Shown here: one piece after another, positions 31,226 to 43,312 of the stretch
How positions within the stretch are numbered: the stretch's first letter is position 1
Layout of the letters: each line of letters begins with the position of its first letter
From: Brachycybe producta
Taxonomy: Eukaryota > Arthropoda > Diplopoda > Playtdesmida > Andrognathidae
DNA: 64,000 nucleotides
Reading direction: 5' to 3'
NCBI GenBank assembly: GCA_036925085.1
Contig: JAUPFP010000002.1
Coordinates: 13,114,100 to 13,178,099, forward strand
Position numbers and translations under genes: made by a program
The notes under the pieces: model-generated
Seen by the model: only the letters and a program-made list of their open reading frames with translations
Told to the model about the DNA's origin: nothing
The model's database searches: none

Positions 31226-32700
31226 ACGGAAAGCACGTATAATGACGTCACACAAAAACGATCATCCATCAATAAATTCCAGACAAGGGAGGGGGAGGGG
31301 CCCAGGGGGCAGAAAGAGGAAACAAAACCCACCTTATTTTAAGGGGAAATTTCGAACTTTTGCATAAAACAAGCGAACTAAAGAGACATCAAAGACAAAC
31401 ACTGGAAAAAACTAACAATTAATCGATTCTATTCATACTTACTCATCCTCATTCAGGTGTTTTCCACATGACGAACCTTAAATAAGGGGCATTTTCAGGC
31501 TACCTCCCCCACTTATCGACATAACAACCCTTAAAAAAACCCCAAATAAAAGAACCGACTTGTATAATCTATTAAAAAAGATTGATTGTTGACCAACAAA
31601 TGAAGTTAATTCGTGATTAAAAAAAATAAAACCAGTCGAACTTGTTCCAAGAAACACAGAAACATCAATAATAACACGAATCAACCCATTACTTTTCCCC
31701 CCAAAATCACATGTGCTTTGCCGCCAAATGATAAAATATGAGGACCGCAACACGTGAACAATTTTCACGACGCTATGTGCGCCATCTATTGGCGAATAAC
31801 ACAACGAATAAGTTAAACCCTGGGTATATAATTGAAGCAAAGTATGGATAACAAAGGGGTGTTATAACAAATCGTGTTTCGTATGTAATATCTATAAGTT
31901 AAGTCGCCATATTAGTTTATTTTAAAGCATTTCGTTATTTATCTATTTACTTCAAATATTTTCAAAATATCGTGTGAGGCTACATCACTAAATTTTCTCG
32001 AAAAATCTCCGCAAAGAGCGCTAGTATCGTTTTTTTATTGAACCCATAGACCTGGTGTTAAAGAAGATACGTTATTTTTTAAAATACACAGTCGCGGCAA
32101 TATGTTTATTTTTCATATTTAAAGTTGACCAATTTTGATGGTTCAAAGTGCAATGTACACTTTAAATATATGCTGATCTAGTGATAAAATGACAAAAAAT
32201 TGGAAAGTGCGGTTCTATTTTTAAAAAATGTTTCAAAATCGCGAATTTTTAACTCTATGTTAAACTCCATTGAGTAAGAAAAACAACCATTATTTTAATA
32301 TAAAAATACCTAAAAATAATTTTTAAAAAACAGAAGAAAAAAATCAGCACATGCGCCAAAGTGTTGGCTTCACTGTGGTTTACTTTAGATATTTTTCTGT
32401 TTTTTTTTAAAATTATTTTTAGGTATTTTTATGAACATTTTAATGGTTGTGCATATTGCAAAATCAAAGGTATAGCAGCTGCTAAACTCATTAACTTTTG
32501 ATAAGATTTGATGTAAAGGTTAATGAATTTAACATTAGGTTTGTGGCTTAGCAATCATTAAAGAGTTATTCTTATTTTAAAAGATATCAACATCTAAAAT
32601 ACAACTAAGTGATTAACCCTTACCCTTCTAGTTTCTAAAAGCAGATTGACAGAAACTGACAGTGAACACTGAACATACTAATTTTTTTGTTTCTTTCAGG
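31226..32700. other. Non-coding DNA
   Basis: No gene supported. A 120-codon minus-strand frame at 31478-31840 has no recognisable domain. A right arm of family A (GATTAACCCTTACCCTTCTA, TAGTTTCTAAAAG) lies near 32575-32645. Confidence 0.45.
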
Positions 32701-32860
32701 GTTCGTTTTTGAGAAACGGATACATATGTTCAATGGTGAAGTTCCATGGTCAAAGACAGATTACGGACGAATGATCCTCCTCCTCCTCCTCCTCTTCCTC
32801 TGCACTTCCGAGCTATCGGACCTTCACTTTAAAAGTCGAGATGATGGATTCGGATCGTAA
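32701..32860 (+). other. Possible orphan exon, or upstream duplicated promoter block
   Basis: After a good acceptor (TTTTTGTTTCTTTCAG, ending 32699) an open frame runs about 53 codons to TAA at 32858, including MFNGEVPWSKTDYGRM and a CTC repeat coding Leu. It has no recognisable domain. Against a gene: the first bases (TTCGTTTTTGAGAAACGGAT) resemble 37682-37700 upstream of calpain B, suggesting upstream control DNA duplicated with the calpains. Confidence 0.25.
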
Positions 32861-33084
32861 AAAGGGTCTGAAGTTGTCGACAACACAAGGACATTTGTAT
32901 TTCCATAAATAACATTTGACGACCGAAATAAATGATGATGTTTATATTTTATGTTGTAGATTTTTTTTTCCTATTAAATATGATCTTTCTCCAATTAAGA
33001 AAAAAGTTAATTAAGATGAGATTAATTTCACAGTAATGAGCAGAAAAGCTGTTACATTTTTTTATGTCGTGTCAAAAAAAAAAG

Positions 33085-33092
33085 TATAAAAG
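33085..33092 (+). promoter_or_regulatory. Candidate TATA box of calpain A
   Basis: TATAAAAG followed by GGTTAG, about 690 bases before the start codon. A related segment (GTATAAAAAGGGG) lies upstream of calpain B, and both are preceded by a shared block near AAGTTGTCGACAACACAAGG (32871). The start codon exon is preceded by an acceptor (CTCTTGCAG at 33754-33762), so a 5' UTR intron of up to 0.6 kb is implied. Confidence 0.45.
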
Positions 33093-33779
33093 GGTTAGTT
33101 AAAGACTACTTGGAAATTGTATTTTGCTCATTTTAGAGAAGGTAATTTTACTTTCTAGGTTTCATCCTTTAGTCACTTTTTGTCGATCCTTTTCATTGGT
33201 GAGAATAGCCACTAATTTGTTATAAATTCGACAAATGTGACTGTCGTATTTGCTGAAATAACTAACTTTAAAAGTAATAAGTATAACTCGTTCAGAAGTT
33301 TCGTTCGCTTTTGTTCACTTCGAAACTGAGACACGATTTGTTTTAAAAGTTTGTTGTTGTTTCGCAAACGATTGCTTATAAGAAATAACTTAAAATGTCT
33401 GCTTAAAAATTATTTTAAAATGCTTAAAAGCTGCTATTTGCTAAGAAAAATTGCAGAAAAATTATTAAAAAAACTTCTTAAAATTGCTTATAACTTAAAA
33501 TTTGTTAAAATAACTAAAAATTTGTTAAAATTTGCTTAAAAATTGCTACTAAAAACATTGCTTCTAACATAAAATTTGCTTAAACATTGCTAACTTAAAA
33601 GTTTGTTCTTAACTTAATAGATACTTTAAAATTGCTTTAAAAATTTTGGTCAAACTTAAAACTTGCTAAAAAAAAATTGCTTAAAATTTGCCAAGTTAAA
33701 AGTTACTTCTAACACAAATTTAGTTTATAAAATAAAACATTGTTAAAATTATCTCTTGCAGAGATAACAAAAAACGACA

Positions 33780-36245
33780 ATGTCCGAAGAAGAATTTTCT
33801 CCTGATACGTCAGATTTTGAAAAGATTCGCAAGAAATGTCTCGAAGAAAAGAAACTTTTCGAAGATGAGGATTTTCCGGCTAAAAACGAATCGATCTTCT
33901 TGCACAAGGAGGTTCCTGATAACGTAGAATGGTTGAGACCCAAAGTAAGCAATTCTCAATCTTGGTGACGAATTTTTAACATCATTTTCTCCCATTTTTA
34001 GGAAATTCTCAAGAGACAAGGGCTGAAAAAGGAACCAATATTCGTTAAGGACGGCGGAAGCAGAATGGATATTAAGCAAGGACAACTTAGTGACTGTTGG
34101 GTCCTCGCAGCTGCAGCTGCCGTCTGTAATTATAAAGAGGCTTTCGAATGGCTCGTACCACAGGACCAGAGCTTCGAACCAGACTGGTACGCTGGCATAT
34201 TTCGATTCCGCATCTTTCAGTACGACGAGTGGGTCGAAGTCTACGTCGATGATAGGTTGCCGACCATCTACGGAGGACAGATCTTGATGATGGCATCCTC
34301 TACAGACAAGAACATCTTTTGGGGATGTCTTCTCGAAAAGGCTTATGCCAAGTAACTAAAGTTACTTCCTCGGTTACTTTCTTCTCTTTCTTAAAGGGCT
34401 GTATGTCGTTACAGATTGAATGGATCATACGGAGCCATAGAATACGGATCGAACGCAGAGTCTCTGACTGATTTTACCGGTGGTATATCAGAATTTTACT
34501 ATCTTCATGAAGTGGATCATTTGAAGGCACTTTTGAAAAAGGCTTTCGATAGAACCACCATCGTCGCATCTTCCATTTTTGTAGGCATTCATTTAAAATG
34601 TTTTAACAACAGCTGACTTTCAAACTCTTGATTATTCTGCCTTTCAGAAGAGCAAAATTTAACAGAAATTAGAATTTAGAAACTAGAATTTGTAGCTCAA
34701 TCACTTAATGATGTATTTTCATTTTGATATAATTTAAAATAAGATTTTATTGGCGAAAATTAAAAAAAAAATATCGTCTGCTTTAAGCAGTTTATTTCTT
34801 TTCAAAATTAAATAAAAAGATTATTTTGAAATATGAAAACATGAAAAGACCCTTAAGAGCTACCCTTCTAGTCTCTAAAACACTTTCAAGTTTCTTATCT
34901 TTTTTTGTTCCTTTAAAAACAGAAAAAGCAGAGTTCGAGGCGCCGTTTACATTTTATATCCACCTTAATAACCTAATATGAAATTTCAATTTTGTAATAA
35001 AGAACTTTCAGAACGTCGCCCCTGTGGATAATGGACTAGTTGCCGGACACGCTTACAGTGTAACTTCTTTTGGAGAGGCCAAAAAGAAACTATTGGACAA
35101 ATGTCAACCTTTAGTAAGAGTTCGTAATCCTTGGGGCACCAAAGAAGAATGGAAAGGGACATGGAGTGACAAGTGACGAACCTTTTTCATAAATTATAAA
35201 ATGAAACGACCATTTTTCCCCCATTGTTTCGCTCGTTACAGTTCCGTCGAATGGGAAACTCTGACGGATGAATCGAAATCCATGTTGGGTGCCATCAAGG
35301 CCGATGATGGAGAATTTTGGTAAAATTCTACGACACTTATAGTTCTTAATCGCTTCGATCGTCAGAAGATATTTTCATAGTTTGTTTGAAACTAGAAGAG
35401 TAAAACAACCATTTACAACTAATTTCATGACAACATCTTTCAAAATAAACGTTTATAAACGTTTAATTTGAAAGGTGTTTTCATGAAAGTTACTTTTTCG
35501 CATGAGTTTTCTTTTACTATTCTACTTTCTAACAAAATTTGACGTTTTTTCTCTGAAATTCACTTGTGACGAGCAAAGTAACTCTTAAGACGTTTCATCA
35601 TGAGCTAATTTTTTTTTAAATTAACGATTTTGGGCTCGTCTAAAGGATGTCCGTTTCGGACTTCAAATGGGAGTTTCACAGCATCACGCTTTGCAATTTT
35701 ACGCGTAAAGATGTACAAGCCAGTTTTACAAAAAACTGGGCTGTTGTTACTCATTACGGCACCTGGGTAAAGGGTATAGATGCAACTGGACCACCGAAAA
35801 CCAAAGGTTAAATATTAAATAATGTATTTTGCTACTCGATTATCAGCTTTAAAAGAATTTTGTTTCAGAGGCGTTTGAAAAGTGCCAACAGGTCTACATG
35901 AAATTGGAAGACTACGACAAAGATGATGTGGCCTCGGTCATCATCCAATTGACACAAAAAGGAAGACGACAAACAGCAGAAGGAATCAAAGGAATCGGTT
36001 TTGCCATTTGTAAGAAACCGAAAGGTTCCGAATTTCCGATTACATTCGAAGAAGCCAGTGATGATGGAGCCCTTGTCGGAGTCTATTTTCAAAAGTTTCG
36101 TGACGTCACGAAACGTTTTTACTTGGAACCGGGTGAATATGTCGTGTTGCCCTTTGCCGAAGAAGAAGGACTACAAAGTGAATACATCCTACGTATCATC
36201 AGCGAGGCTTCTCTCAAAACAAAGTATAGATTAGAGAACAATTAA
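33780..36245 (+). CDS. Calpain-type cysteine protease A (no EF-hand domain)
   Basis: Seven exons: 33780-33944, 34002-34351, 34415-34580, 35012-35172, 35242-35319, 35646-35806, 35869-36245; 485 residues. A calcium-dependent cytosolic protease by family. The N-terminus has the calpain signature LFEDEDFP and VEWLRPK. The catalytic Cys is at 87 (LSDCWVLA), His at 240 (VAGHAYSV) and Asn at 266 (RVRNPWG), all intact. Strand motifs WYAGIFRFR and VYVDDRLP, and [13 protein letters not shown], are typical. The C2-like sandwich domain follows from about 330, with an acidic loop LEDYDKDD that may bind calcium or phospholipid. The chain stops after this domain (FSEA near the end), so the penta-EF-hand of classical calpains is absent. 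Introns 3 and 5 are enlarged by foldback insertions. Closest in plan and start context to gene B. Confidence 0.9.
34615..34975. repeat. Foldback family A copy inside calpain A intron 3
   Basis: CTCTTGATTATTCTGCCTTT, CAGAAGAGCAAAATTTAACA and AACTAGAATTTGTAGCTCAA on the left; AGCTACCCTTCTAGTCTCTA and AGAGTTCGAGGCGCCG on the right. It accounts for nearly all of the 431-base intron; the same intron in gene B is 80 bases. Confidence 0.8.
35375..35545. repeat. Short family A-like foldback in calpain A intron 5
   Basis: AAACTAGAAGAGTAAAACAA and TCTTTCAAAATAAACGTTTA face TAAACGTTTAATTTGAAAGG and TACTATTCTACTTTCTAAC. The loop is very short, so the hairpin is nearly continuous. The matching gene B intron is 58 bases and lacks it. 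Confidence 0.75.
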
Positions 36246-36246
36246 C

Positions 36247-36512
36247 AGGGCTCGGATTTTTATGCAATATTAAGCAAATGTTTCTCAATATGTGGCCCAG
36301 TAAGTGCCAATTGTGAAGTAATCATCATCATTAGCAGCAACTGCAATTATAGCTTTTTCTAATCAACTAGAAAGTTCTAGCCTCTACCCGTTTTTTTGAG
36401 TGAAAAAACATTAATTGTTGGTTGATCTAAACGAAATTGTTACTTCACAATTGGGCCACAGGTTGAGAAACATTTGCTTAATATTGCATATAAATTCTGG
36501 CACTAATAATTA
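36247..36512. repeat. Foldback family E copy in the calpain A 3' region
   Basis: It starts immediately after the stop codon: AGGGCTCGGATTTTTATGCA and TATTAAGCAAATGTTTCTCA pair with TGAGAAACATTTGCTTAATA and TGCATATAAATTCTGGCACT. GTGGCCCA also pairs with GGGCCAC. With the polyadenylation signal at 36713, the mature 3' UTR would contain this hairpin. Confidence 0.8.
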
Positions 36513-36712
36513 ACAATTAGAATATTGAAAAATTAATTGTTAATCATTTTCAATTTCTATAGTGAAGAGTAAAAAGTGGACGAAATGCTAATTGATATCA
36601 CCTTTGATTAATTTTAATAATTAATATAAGTTTTAATTGTCTCGCAGACTCAAAAGTCTAATAATAATTATAAATATTACAGCGGGGAGAAAAAGCTTCG
36701 AAAGATGCTAGA

Positions 36713-36718
36713 AATAAA
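36713..36718 (+). terminator. Candidate polyadenylation signal of calpain A
   Basis: AATAAA (within GAAATAAATAAATG) about 470 bases after the stop codon. No closer AATAAA was seen, so the 3' UTR should include the family E hairpin. Confidence 0.45.
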
Positions 36719-38059
36719 TAAATGTATAACTGCTTTGTTTTAAATATTCACTGTGTTTTTTGTGTAAGAAATGATTATTATTTTCACCGAAATTATGGAC
36801 CTTCTTAAGAATATTTAATTAAACTTTTCCTATTTCAATTTGAACAATAAATTGTAGTCAAAATGTATTGATTACTCAGCTGTGAATTTACTAAAAAGAG
36901 TTTAAAAAAAAACTAACTAGAAGAATAAATAGAAATATGCCAAAAAATATTATCACGAGTTTATCTTTAAAAATAAATCATTTCAAGGCGATTTTTTAAT
37001 CTCATTGATGCCAAAAAAACAGTAAAATATGAGATAATTTTTTTAAAAAAACTGCCATAACAAGTTTATTGATCATTTTGAAGTGTTTAAGATGATTTTT
37101 AAAGTATAAACGGCGCGCCTCTCGAACTCTTCATTGTTCTGTCTTTCAAGTGCTAAATGAAAAGAAACTTGAATGTGTTTTAGAAAACTAGAACGGTAGC
37201 AAACAGTATTTTCATGATACAACCAACATCTTTAAAAAGTTAACTTTCTATGGCAATTTTTTTAAAAAAATATAATCACATTTTACTTTTATTTTGCATC
37301 ATGTTTTCAAAAACACTGCCATAAAATGTTTATTTTTTTAAAAAAAATATGCTAATGAAAATAATATTTAAAATCATTTTGATTAGTGTATCTTAAATAA
37401 TAAACATTTTATGGTAGAATTTAAAACCATGATGCAAAATGAAAGTAAAAAATCTATAATTTATACACCCGAGAATTTGACTGTTGAACCATTTTTTTAA
37501 AAAAAAATCGTTCAAAAGTGTGCCTTTTTGTCACCTGTTTAAATATTAGATAAAATCCCGAAAAACTGATAATTTTGTGAAGTATAAACATATAATTTTG
37601 TATAATTAGATAGTGAAAATTAAAAAGAAAAGGGTGTTTTACTGTCAATATAAACATGTTCCAACAAAAAAACGATTAAATTGTTCATTTTGAAACGGAA
37701 AAGGGATATGATAAAAGGGTTAAGTTGTTGACAACACAAGGACAGAATAAATTTTCTTCAATTTGGATGTTGTCCATTTTTTTCCTCTTCTTTCTTCTGA
37801 AAGTTGAAATTAAAAACGAAGACCGGCGATCAATTTGAAAGACCATTTTTTATATTTCACATTTGGATTTTGTGGCTGTGTTTCTATCTTAACTATAATG
37901 ATCTAAGTAATTTCTAATATCAAATTTTCCTCATCCAATTAAGAATCAAAAAAATAAGTCTAGAAAAACAACGACAACAACCAACTATGTACAGAAGAAG
38001 AAGAAGAAAAAAATCCCTAATTCCCTTCAAAGTTTTTTTTATGTCATTGGGTAAGTTGG
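36719..38059. other. Intergenic DNA between calpain A and the calpain B promoter
   Basis: No gene seen. A foldback family A copy lies at about 37120-37400 (CTCTCGAACTCTTCATTGTT, AAACTAGAACGGTAGCAAAC, then a diverged right side). The block GGGTTAAGTTGTTGACAACA with CAAGGACA (37717-37744) matches one at 32866-32893 upstream of calpain A. Confidence 0.5.
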
Positions 38060-38070
38060 TATAAAAAGGG
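38060..38070 (+). promoter_or_regulatory. Candidate TATA box of calpain B
   Basis: TATAAAAAGGG, in the same relation to the shared upstream block as in gene A but 3.4 kb before the start codon. An acceptor (AACCATTTTCAG, ending 41430) precedes the coding exon, so a long 5' UTR intron is implied. Confidence 0.4.
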
Positions 38071-38811
38071 GTTTCGGAAATGATATCGTCAGTACTAATA
38101 ATAATGGTGAGAACATTCTCCTAACTCTGGTTCGAAAACAAGACAACTCTTTTTTTGCTACAATTTTATGGTCTTCTGAAGGAGACCTTTTTTTTGGGGG
38201 GTTGTTTATTCAATTTCTTATTGACCTCGCTCTAAAATTGTTTTAAATTTAAAACTCCATCCACGGACTCAACACAAGAACTCACTGACACTTCGGACAA
38301 ACAAACATATTTGGTTTGGTTTGATTTGGTTCAGAATCCCGTTTGACTGTTGCTCGACATATTTCGTCTTATTTCAACTTTTTTATTTTTGGTGAGTATA
38401 TTCTTCAGTTGCCACAAAAGTAAGAAATTACTATAATTAAATTACTTTGTTAAGTAATTAGTAATTCACTACCATTACTTTTTTAAACTTTGTAATTGTT
38501 GTTTTTGATGTTTGTGCATTTCATGATGTTCAAACTGGTAATTGGAAAATAATTGAAATATTTACTAGGAAAGTAAGTAATTGCAAGATAAATTTCTCAA
38601 TTTTTATAAATTTTTAAAAGTTGTTATTGAATAAAACCATTGTGTTCTTTCAGGTGGATCTTTCTAGTTTATAAATATTTTTGTGCTTACAAAACAAAAA
38701 CAAAAAATTTCGTATGCAATGCACACCTAATAACTGTCATAATTAGTCAAGATTAAGTTAAATAAAATCTAGGTCTAAATTCAAGAAAATTTGGCACTTG
38801 AACTACAACGG

Positions 38812-39050
38812 GGGCCTTATTACAGAAAAAGTCATAAAATTATGACAGGCACACCCAATGATGCCACTGCTTGTGCGCTATTATTTTATGAATGCCTTAT
38901 TATTCTGTAAGTTAGTTAATGGCAGTCATATATTGTTATTTGTCATAGTACCATAATATTTTGTAACTGCTTTTGTGACTGCTACAATGTTATGAACTAG
39001 ATATGAGAATTTACTGTCATATGGCAGTCTTGTTTCTGTAATGACACCCC
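38812..39050. repeat. Family F repeat
   Basis: The left end TTATTACAGAAAAAGTCAT and the right end CTTGTTTCTGTAATGACACC are imperfect inverted repeats. Inner blocks (CTTGTGCGCTATTATTTTAT, AATGTTATGAACTAGATATG, CATATGGCAGTC) match the copy at 30862. Confidence 0.6.
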
Positions 39051-41109
39051 AGGATTCCAACATTAAAACAAGAATTTTTCCCCCGTTGGAACCCTGCTCA
39101 AGAGGCTGAAATTGAAATTTCCAAGAACAAGGTTTTCTTCTTGAATTTGGGCAATAAAACAAGCAGCTCCCTAACTGATGGCAAACTAATTATTTAAGTT
39201 GTAAACTTAATTTACAACTATTTGTCTGTTTTTTTTTTTTTTTTTTTTTTGCTTTAGAAAAAACGAAAAATGCATCACAATTAACTGACATAAAGTTGCA
39301 AGGTTTCCAGCAACAAACAACCTGCTGTTGCTAAAGTGAAAATTTACAAATGTGTTTTGGTTTCTAGTTAGTTTATTGCTTCTAATTTAACGACGTAACA
39401 CAACTATAACTCTGTATTCCACCAACTTACTGTATGTTATCATCAGTGTAAATTAAATTAAATTGTCTCAGCAGAAAAAAATATAAAACATTCTGCTATG
39501 TAACACTTTTGTACACTTTTACAAAAAAAAAATGTTTCTATTGAAATAATAGTTACCTAAGTTTTTGTATTAAATTAATTTCAGTTGGTGCAACAACCAA
39601 TTTGAAGAACGCAAAGTCTTTCGAGTTTTACTCGAACTTTTCGCCAAACGTTTTCATTATATTCTCAGAACAAAATGTCTTTTCTACGTTTTAGTTGTTC
39701 AACTATATACTAACATTTAGAAAAGTAATTTTAACTACTTGTTAATTAGTTATGTTTGAAAATAGTCTAAACTAAATTTAAAAATGCTTTTTAGCAATTA
39801 AGTGTAATTTCATCCCTATTTAAAGGAGGTACAACGGGTTTCCAAGGGGTTTTCCATGAAAATGTCTAAGTAAGTTTCATATAAAACACCTGAAAATTGT
39901 TGAGGGCCAAAAAAATCTAACAATTACCACTTTCAATTCTTAATGGTACCCTGGCGTTACCTTTATTACTATAAAACGAGGCATTTTTAGGATGGCAAAA
40001 TGTAGATATTAAAATCACTATCAGGAGAGGTATGAGGGCAAAAAATTTTTTAACTTTAATAAGTTATTAATTAATTTGATAATTTGTATTGCAATTTACT
40101 GAATTTAGGTTGATTTTAGTAATTTTTACATTTTTAGTAGTTAAACTACATTAAAACAGTAATTTAACTACTGTAAACTACACTTTTTAAATTAGCTGAA
40201 ACTAGCATTTTTAAAAAGCAACTTAACCCGTCAATGTATGCAACAACATTTAGTTTAATGCTCAGCAATGCATTTTTCTTAAAAAAAAGTTCCATCAAAA
40301 CAATTGGAACTTTTAATAAGAAATACTAAATTGAACTCATGTCTAAAAATTAAAGCCACAAAAATACCACAGCCTTTTTTTTTTAGTTTAAACGTGGTAT
40401 TGTTGTGAATAAAAGTACAAAAAGCTTGAATAAACACTTGAGAAAGATGACCAAATTTGTAACATTTTACAACTTGAATGTTTATTGTTACATTTCTAAA
40501 GTAACTAAACATTTCTTAACAAAAAAAAAACAAGACTAAAAATGATTTTCAAAAAATAAACACGATTAATTAAGTTCCAAGCTTACTAATTAGTTAGCCC
40601 TTGAAGCCGATTTGTTTTCAATGGACGTGGCTGTTTTATAAATTATTTAGAATTTAACTTTACTTAGCCTTGACTAATGACAGCTGTTTTATGCACTAAA
40701 TAAATTTATACCCAAATTACATCCTTATTTTCACTCTAGAGACACTTTTTTTTAACCACACAAAAAAATTTGACAACTAAATGCAAAAATTTACATGTGT
40801 CTTGGCTGCTTTTCGTCAAAGTTACAACTTTATAAATTAAACCATTAATTAAGAAACTCTTTTAATTATCTTTTTATGGTTATTGGAGTAAGAAAAAAAT
40901 AACTGAAATAAAACACCAATTGAAATGTGTTTGTAATTTAAAACTTTTAACTTGAGAGGCCAGTAATAAAAAAAAAGTTTGTTTATAATTTTAACAGTAG
41001 CCAAAAAAATACGACAAACTATAAAGAGGCCCTTTGTTCGAATTTCTAAACATAAATGAATTGACATTAAAATAAAAATCGTTATAATTAATAGAGTTTT
41101 TAAGTGTAA

Positions 41110-41400
41110 AACGCCCCTCACTCCATCACTTGGTTATTCTGCCCTTCAGAAGCAAAATGAAAGAGAAACTTGAAAATTGTTTTAGAAACTAGAAAGGGTA
41201 TAGCTCAATCACTTAAGAGGGTATTTTTCATGTTGATATCTTTTAAAGTAAGCTTTTTATGGCAAATTGAGCAGACAGATATTTTAATTTTTGTGTAGAA
41301 AAAGTTTATTTAAAAAATCAACATGTTACCCTTCTAATTTCTAACCCATTTTCAATTTCTTAGTTTTGCTCCTGAAAAAACAAGACTTCGAAAATCAGTT
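41110..41400. repeat. Foldback family A copy upstream of calpain B coding exon
   Basis: TTCTGCCCTTCAGAAGCAAA, AACTAGAAAGGGTATAGCTC and ATGTTGATATCTTTTAAAGT on the left; ACATGTTACCCTTCTAATTT on the right, where parts are missing. It ends within 30 bases of the acceptor at 41430. Confidence 0.7.
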
Positions 41401-41455
41401 TGTTCATTAAACGTTTAAACCATTTTCAGAAACAAGTGACAATTCCTAAACGACA

Positions 41456-43312
41456 ATGTCCGAAGAAAACGAGTGTAAACCGATCCAGAAATCGGACTTC
41501 GAAGTCATTCGAAAGAAATGTCTCGAAAAGGGAGAACTTTTCGAGGATCCGGATTTTCCGACTAAAAATGAATCAATCTTTAAAAATAGGAAAGTTCCAT
41601 CCAATGTTGAATGGCTAAGACCCAAAGTATATTTCCAAAAAATACTTCTAGTATTTAAGTAAATTGTACCACATTAACCTTTCCAACTAAAATTTGCAAA
41701 TCAAACATTAGGAGATCCTCAAGAAGTTTGGATTGGAGAAAGGACCGATTTTCGTCAAGGATGGGGGAAGCAGAATGGATATCAAACAAGGAACTATCGG
41801 CGACTGTTGGGTTCTAGCAGGTGCAGCTGCTGTCTGCGATATCAAAGAGGCTTTTGAATGGCTCGTACCACAGGACCAGAGCTTCGAACCAGATTGGTAC
41901 GCTGGCATATTTCGATTTCGTATCTGGCAGTACGACACGTGGGTCGAAGTCTACGTCGATGATCGGTTGCCGGTCTTCAAGAAGAGATACATGATGGCAT
42001 CTTCCACAGATAAAAATATATTTTGGGGATGTCTTCTGGAAAAGGCTTATGCTAAGCAAGAAAACACCATTTAAACCAACCTATCGTAACTTAATCGTAA
42101 CCAAATCCTCATTTCAGATTGCACGGATCCTACGAAGCCATCGAATCTGGAACGAACGCCGAGTCTTTGATTGATTTCACAGGTGGAATTGCAGAATTCT
42201 ACTACCTTCATGAAGTGAATAATCTGAGAAGACTTTTAAAGAAAGCATTCAATAGGACCACCATCGTGGCCTCTTCCATCTTTGTATAAGCTTTAAATCT
42301 AATGAAGATTAATTATTATCATTGATCGATAATAATTAAATTCTTTCTATTTTACGAAATTAGGGTGACGATTCCGACGGCCCAAGTAAGAACGGACTAG
42401 TTTCTGGACACGCTTACAGCGTGACTGGCTTTGGAGAAGCCATAAAAAAACATATTACGGAGAAATCGCAGTTTCTCGTAAGAATTCGTAATCCTTGGGG
42501 TACCGAAGACGAGTGGAACGGGACATGGAGTGATAGGTAACGAGCCTTTGGAAGCTTTTGTTACATTTTTTTCATTCTTCCTTTTGTGACAGTTCTCTGG
42601 AATGGGACAAACTGACAGAGGAATCGATAAAGCTCTTGGAAGTCGTAAAGAAAGATGACGGAGAATTTTGGTAACAATTACTAAATAAGTACTAGCGAGC
42701 AGAAAACAAACGAATACTTTCTTCAAAGGATGTCCATTACGGACTACAAATGGGAGTTTGATGGCATAACCCTTTGCCATTTTGCACTTGAGGATATAAC
42801 GGACGGTTGCACTAAAAACTGGGAGATTGCCATCCATCATGGATCATGGGTTGCGGGGGAAACTGCTACTGGTGCTCCAGAAACAAAAGGTAACGATTAT
42901 GTCCTTAAATTTGTATTAGCCCTCCCGAAATAGATATTTTCTTGCAGAGGCGTTCGAAAAGTGTAAGCAGTACTACATAAAATTGAACGACTACGACGAT
43001 GACGATGTCGCCTCCGTTATCGTCCAACTGACGCAAAAGGGTAGACGCCAATTGGGCAAGGAAGCAACAGACATTGGATATGCCATTTGCAAAATACCTG
43101 AAGGAAGCAAACCTCCGATCACTTTCGAAGATGCCTTAGAGCTCAATCAAGAAGAGATAGCCGGTTTCCATGCCGACAGTGGTCGTGATGTTACCAAGCG
43201 TTTCGACTTGGACCCTGGAGAGTACGTCATCGTAGCCTTTACTAAAGACGAGGGCATCGAGTCAGATTACATGCTGCGTATCTTCAGCGAGGCTCCTTTC
43301 GAATCGAAGTAA
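41456..43312 (+). CDS. Calpain-type cysteine protease B (no EF-hand domain)
   Basis: Seven exons: 41456-41626, 41712-42055, 42118-42283, 42364-42536, 42593-42670, 42729-42889, 42948-43312; 485 residues, same length and exon plan as gene A. Triad intact: Cys 89 (IGDCWVLA), His 243 (SGHAYSV), Asn 270 (RIRNPWG). N-terminal LFEDPDFP and VEWLRPK and the loop LNDYDDDD of the C2-like domain are present; no penta-EF-hand domain. Intron 2 must use a GC donor (AA then GCAAGA at 42056): reading on gives a stop after five codons, while splicing to 42118 restores KLHGSYEAI. Bases before the ATG (AACGACA) are the same as in gene A. Clearly a tandem duplicate of A, with all introns short inside the coding region. 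Confidence 0.9.

Larger units (their letters stand above)
38071..41455. other. Probable long 5' UTR intron of calpain B
   Basis: No coding signal seen. The stretch is AT-rich. A family F repeat is at 38812-39050. A 22-base T run lies at 39229-39250, and a family A foldback at 41110-41400. A possible donor is GGTGAGTATA at 38391. Confidence 0.4.

Noticed and set aside
23930..31840. Tandem-spaced short repeats considered as a CRISPR-like array
   Set aside because: Repeats are inverted (foldback) rather than direct and unevenly spaced, and the window is eukaryotic.
31478..31840. 120-codon minus-strand frame
   Set aside because: No recognisable domain, no conserved motif and no splice or promoter context; kept out of the gene list.
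42051..42074. Calpain B ending early (KQENTI then stop)
   Set aside because: Reading past the exon 2 end gives a truncated protease lacking His and Asn; a GC donor restores exact family sequence.
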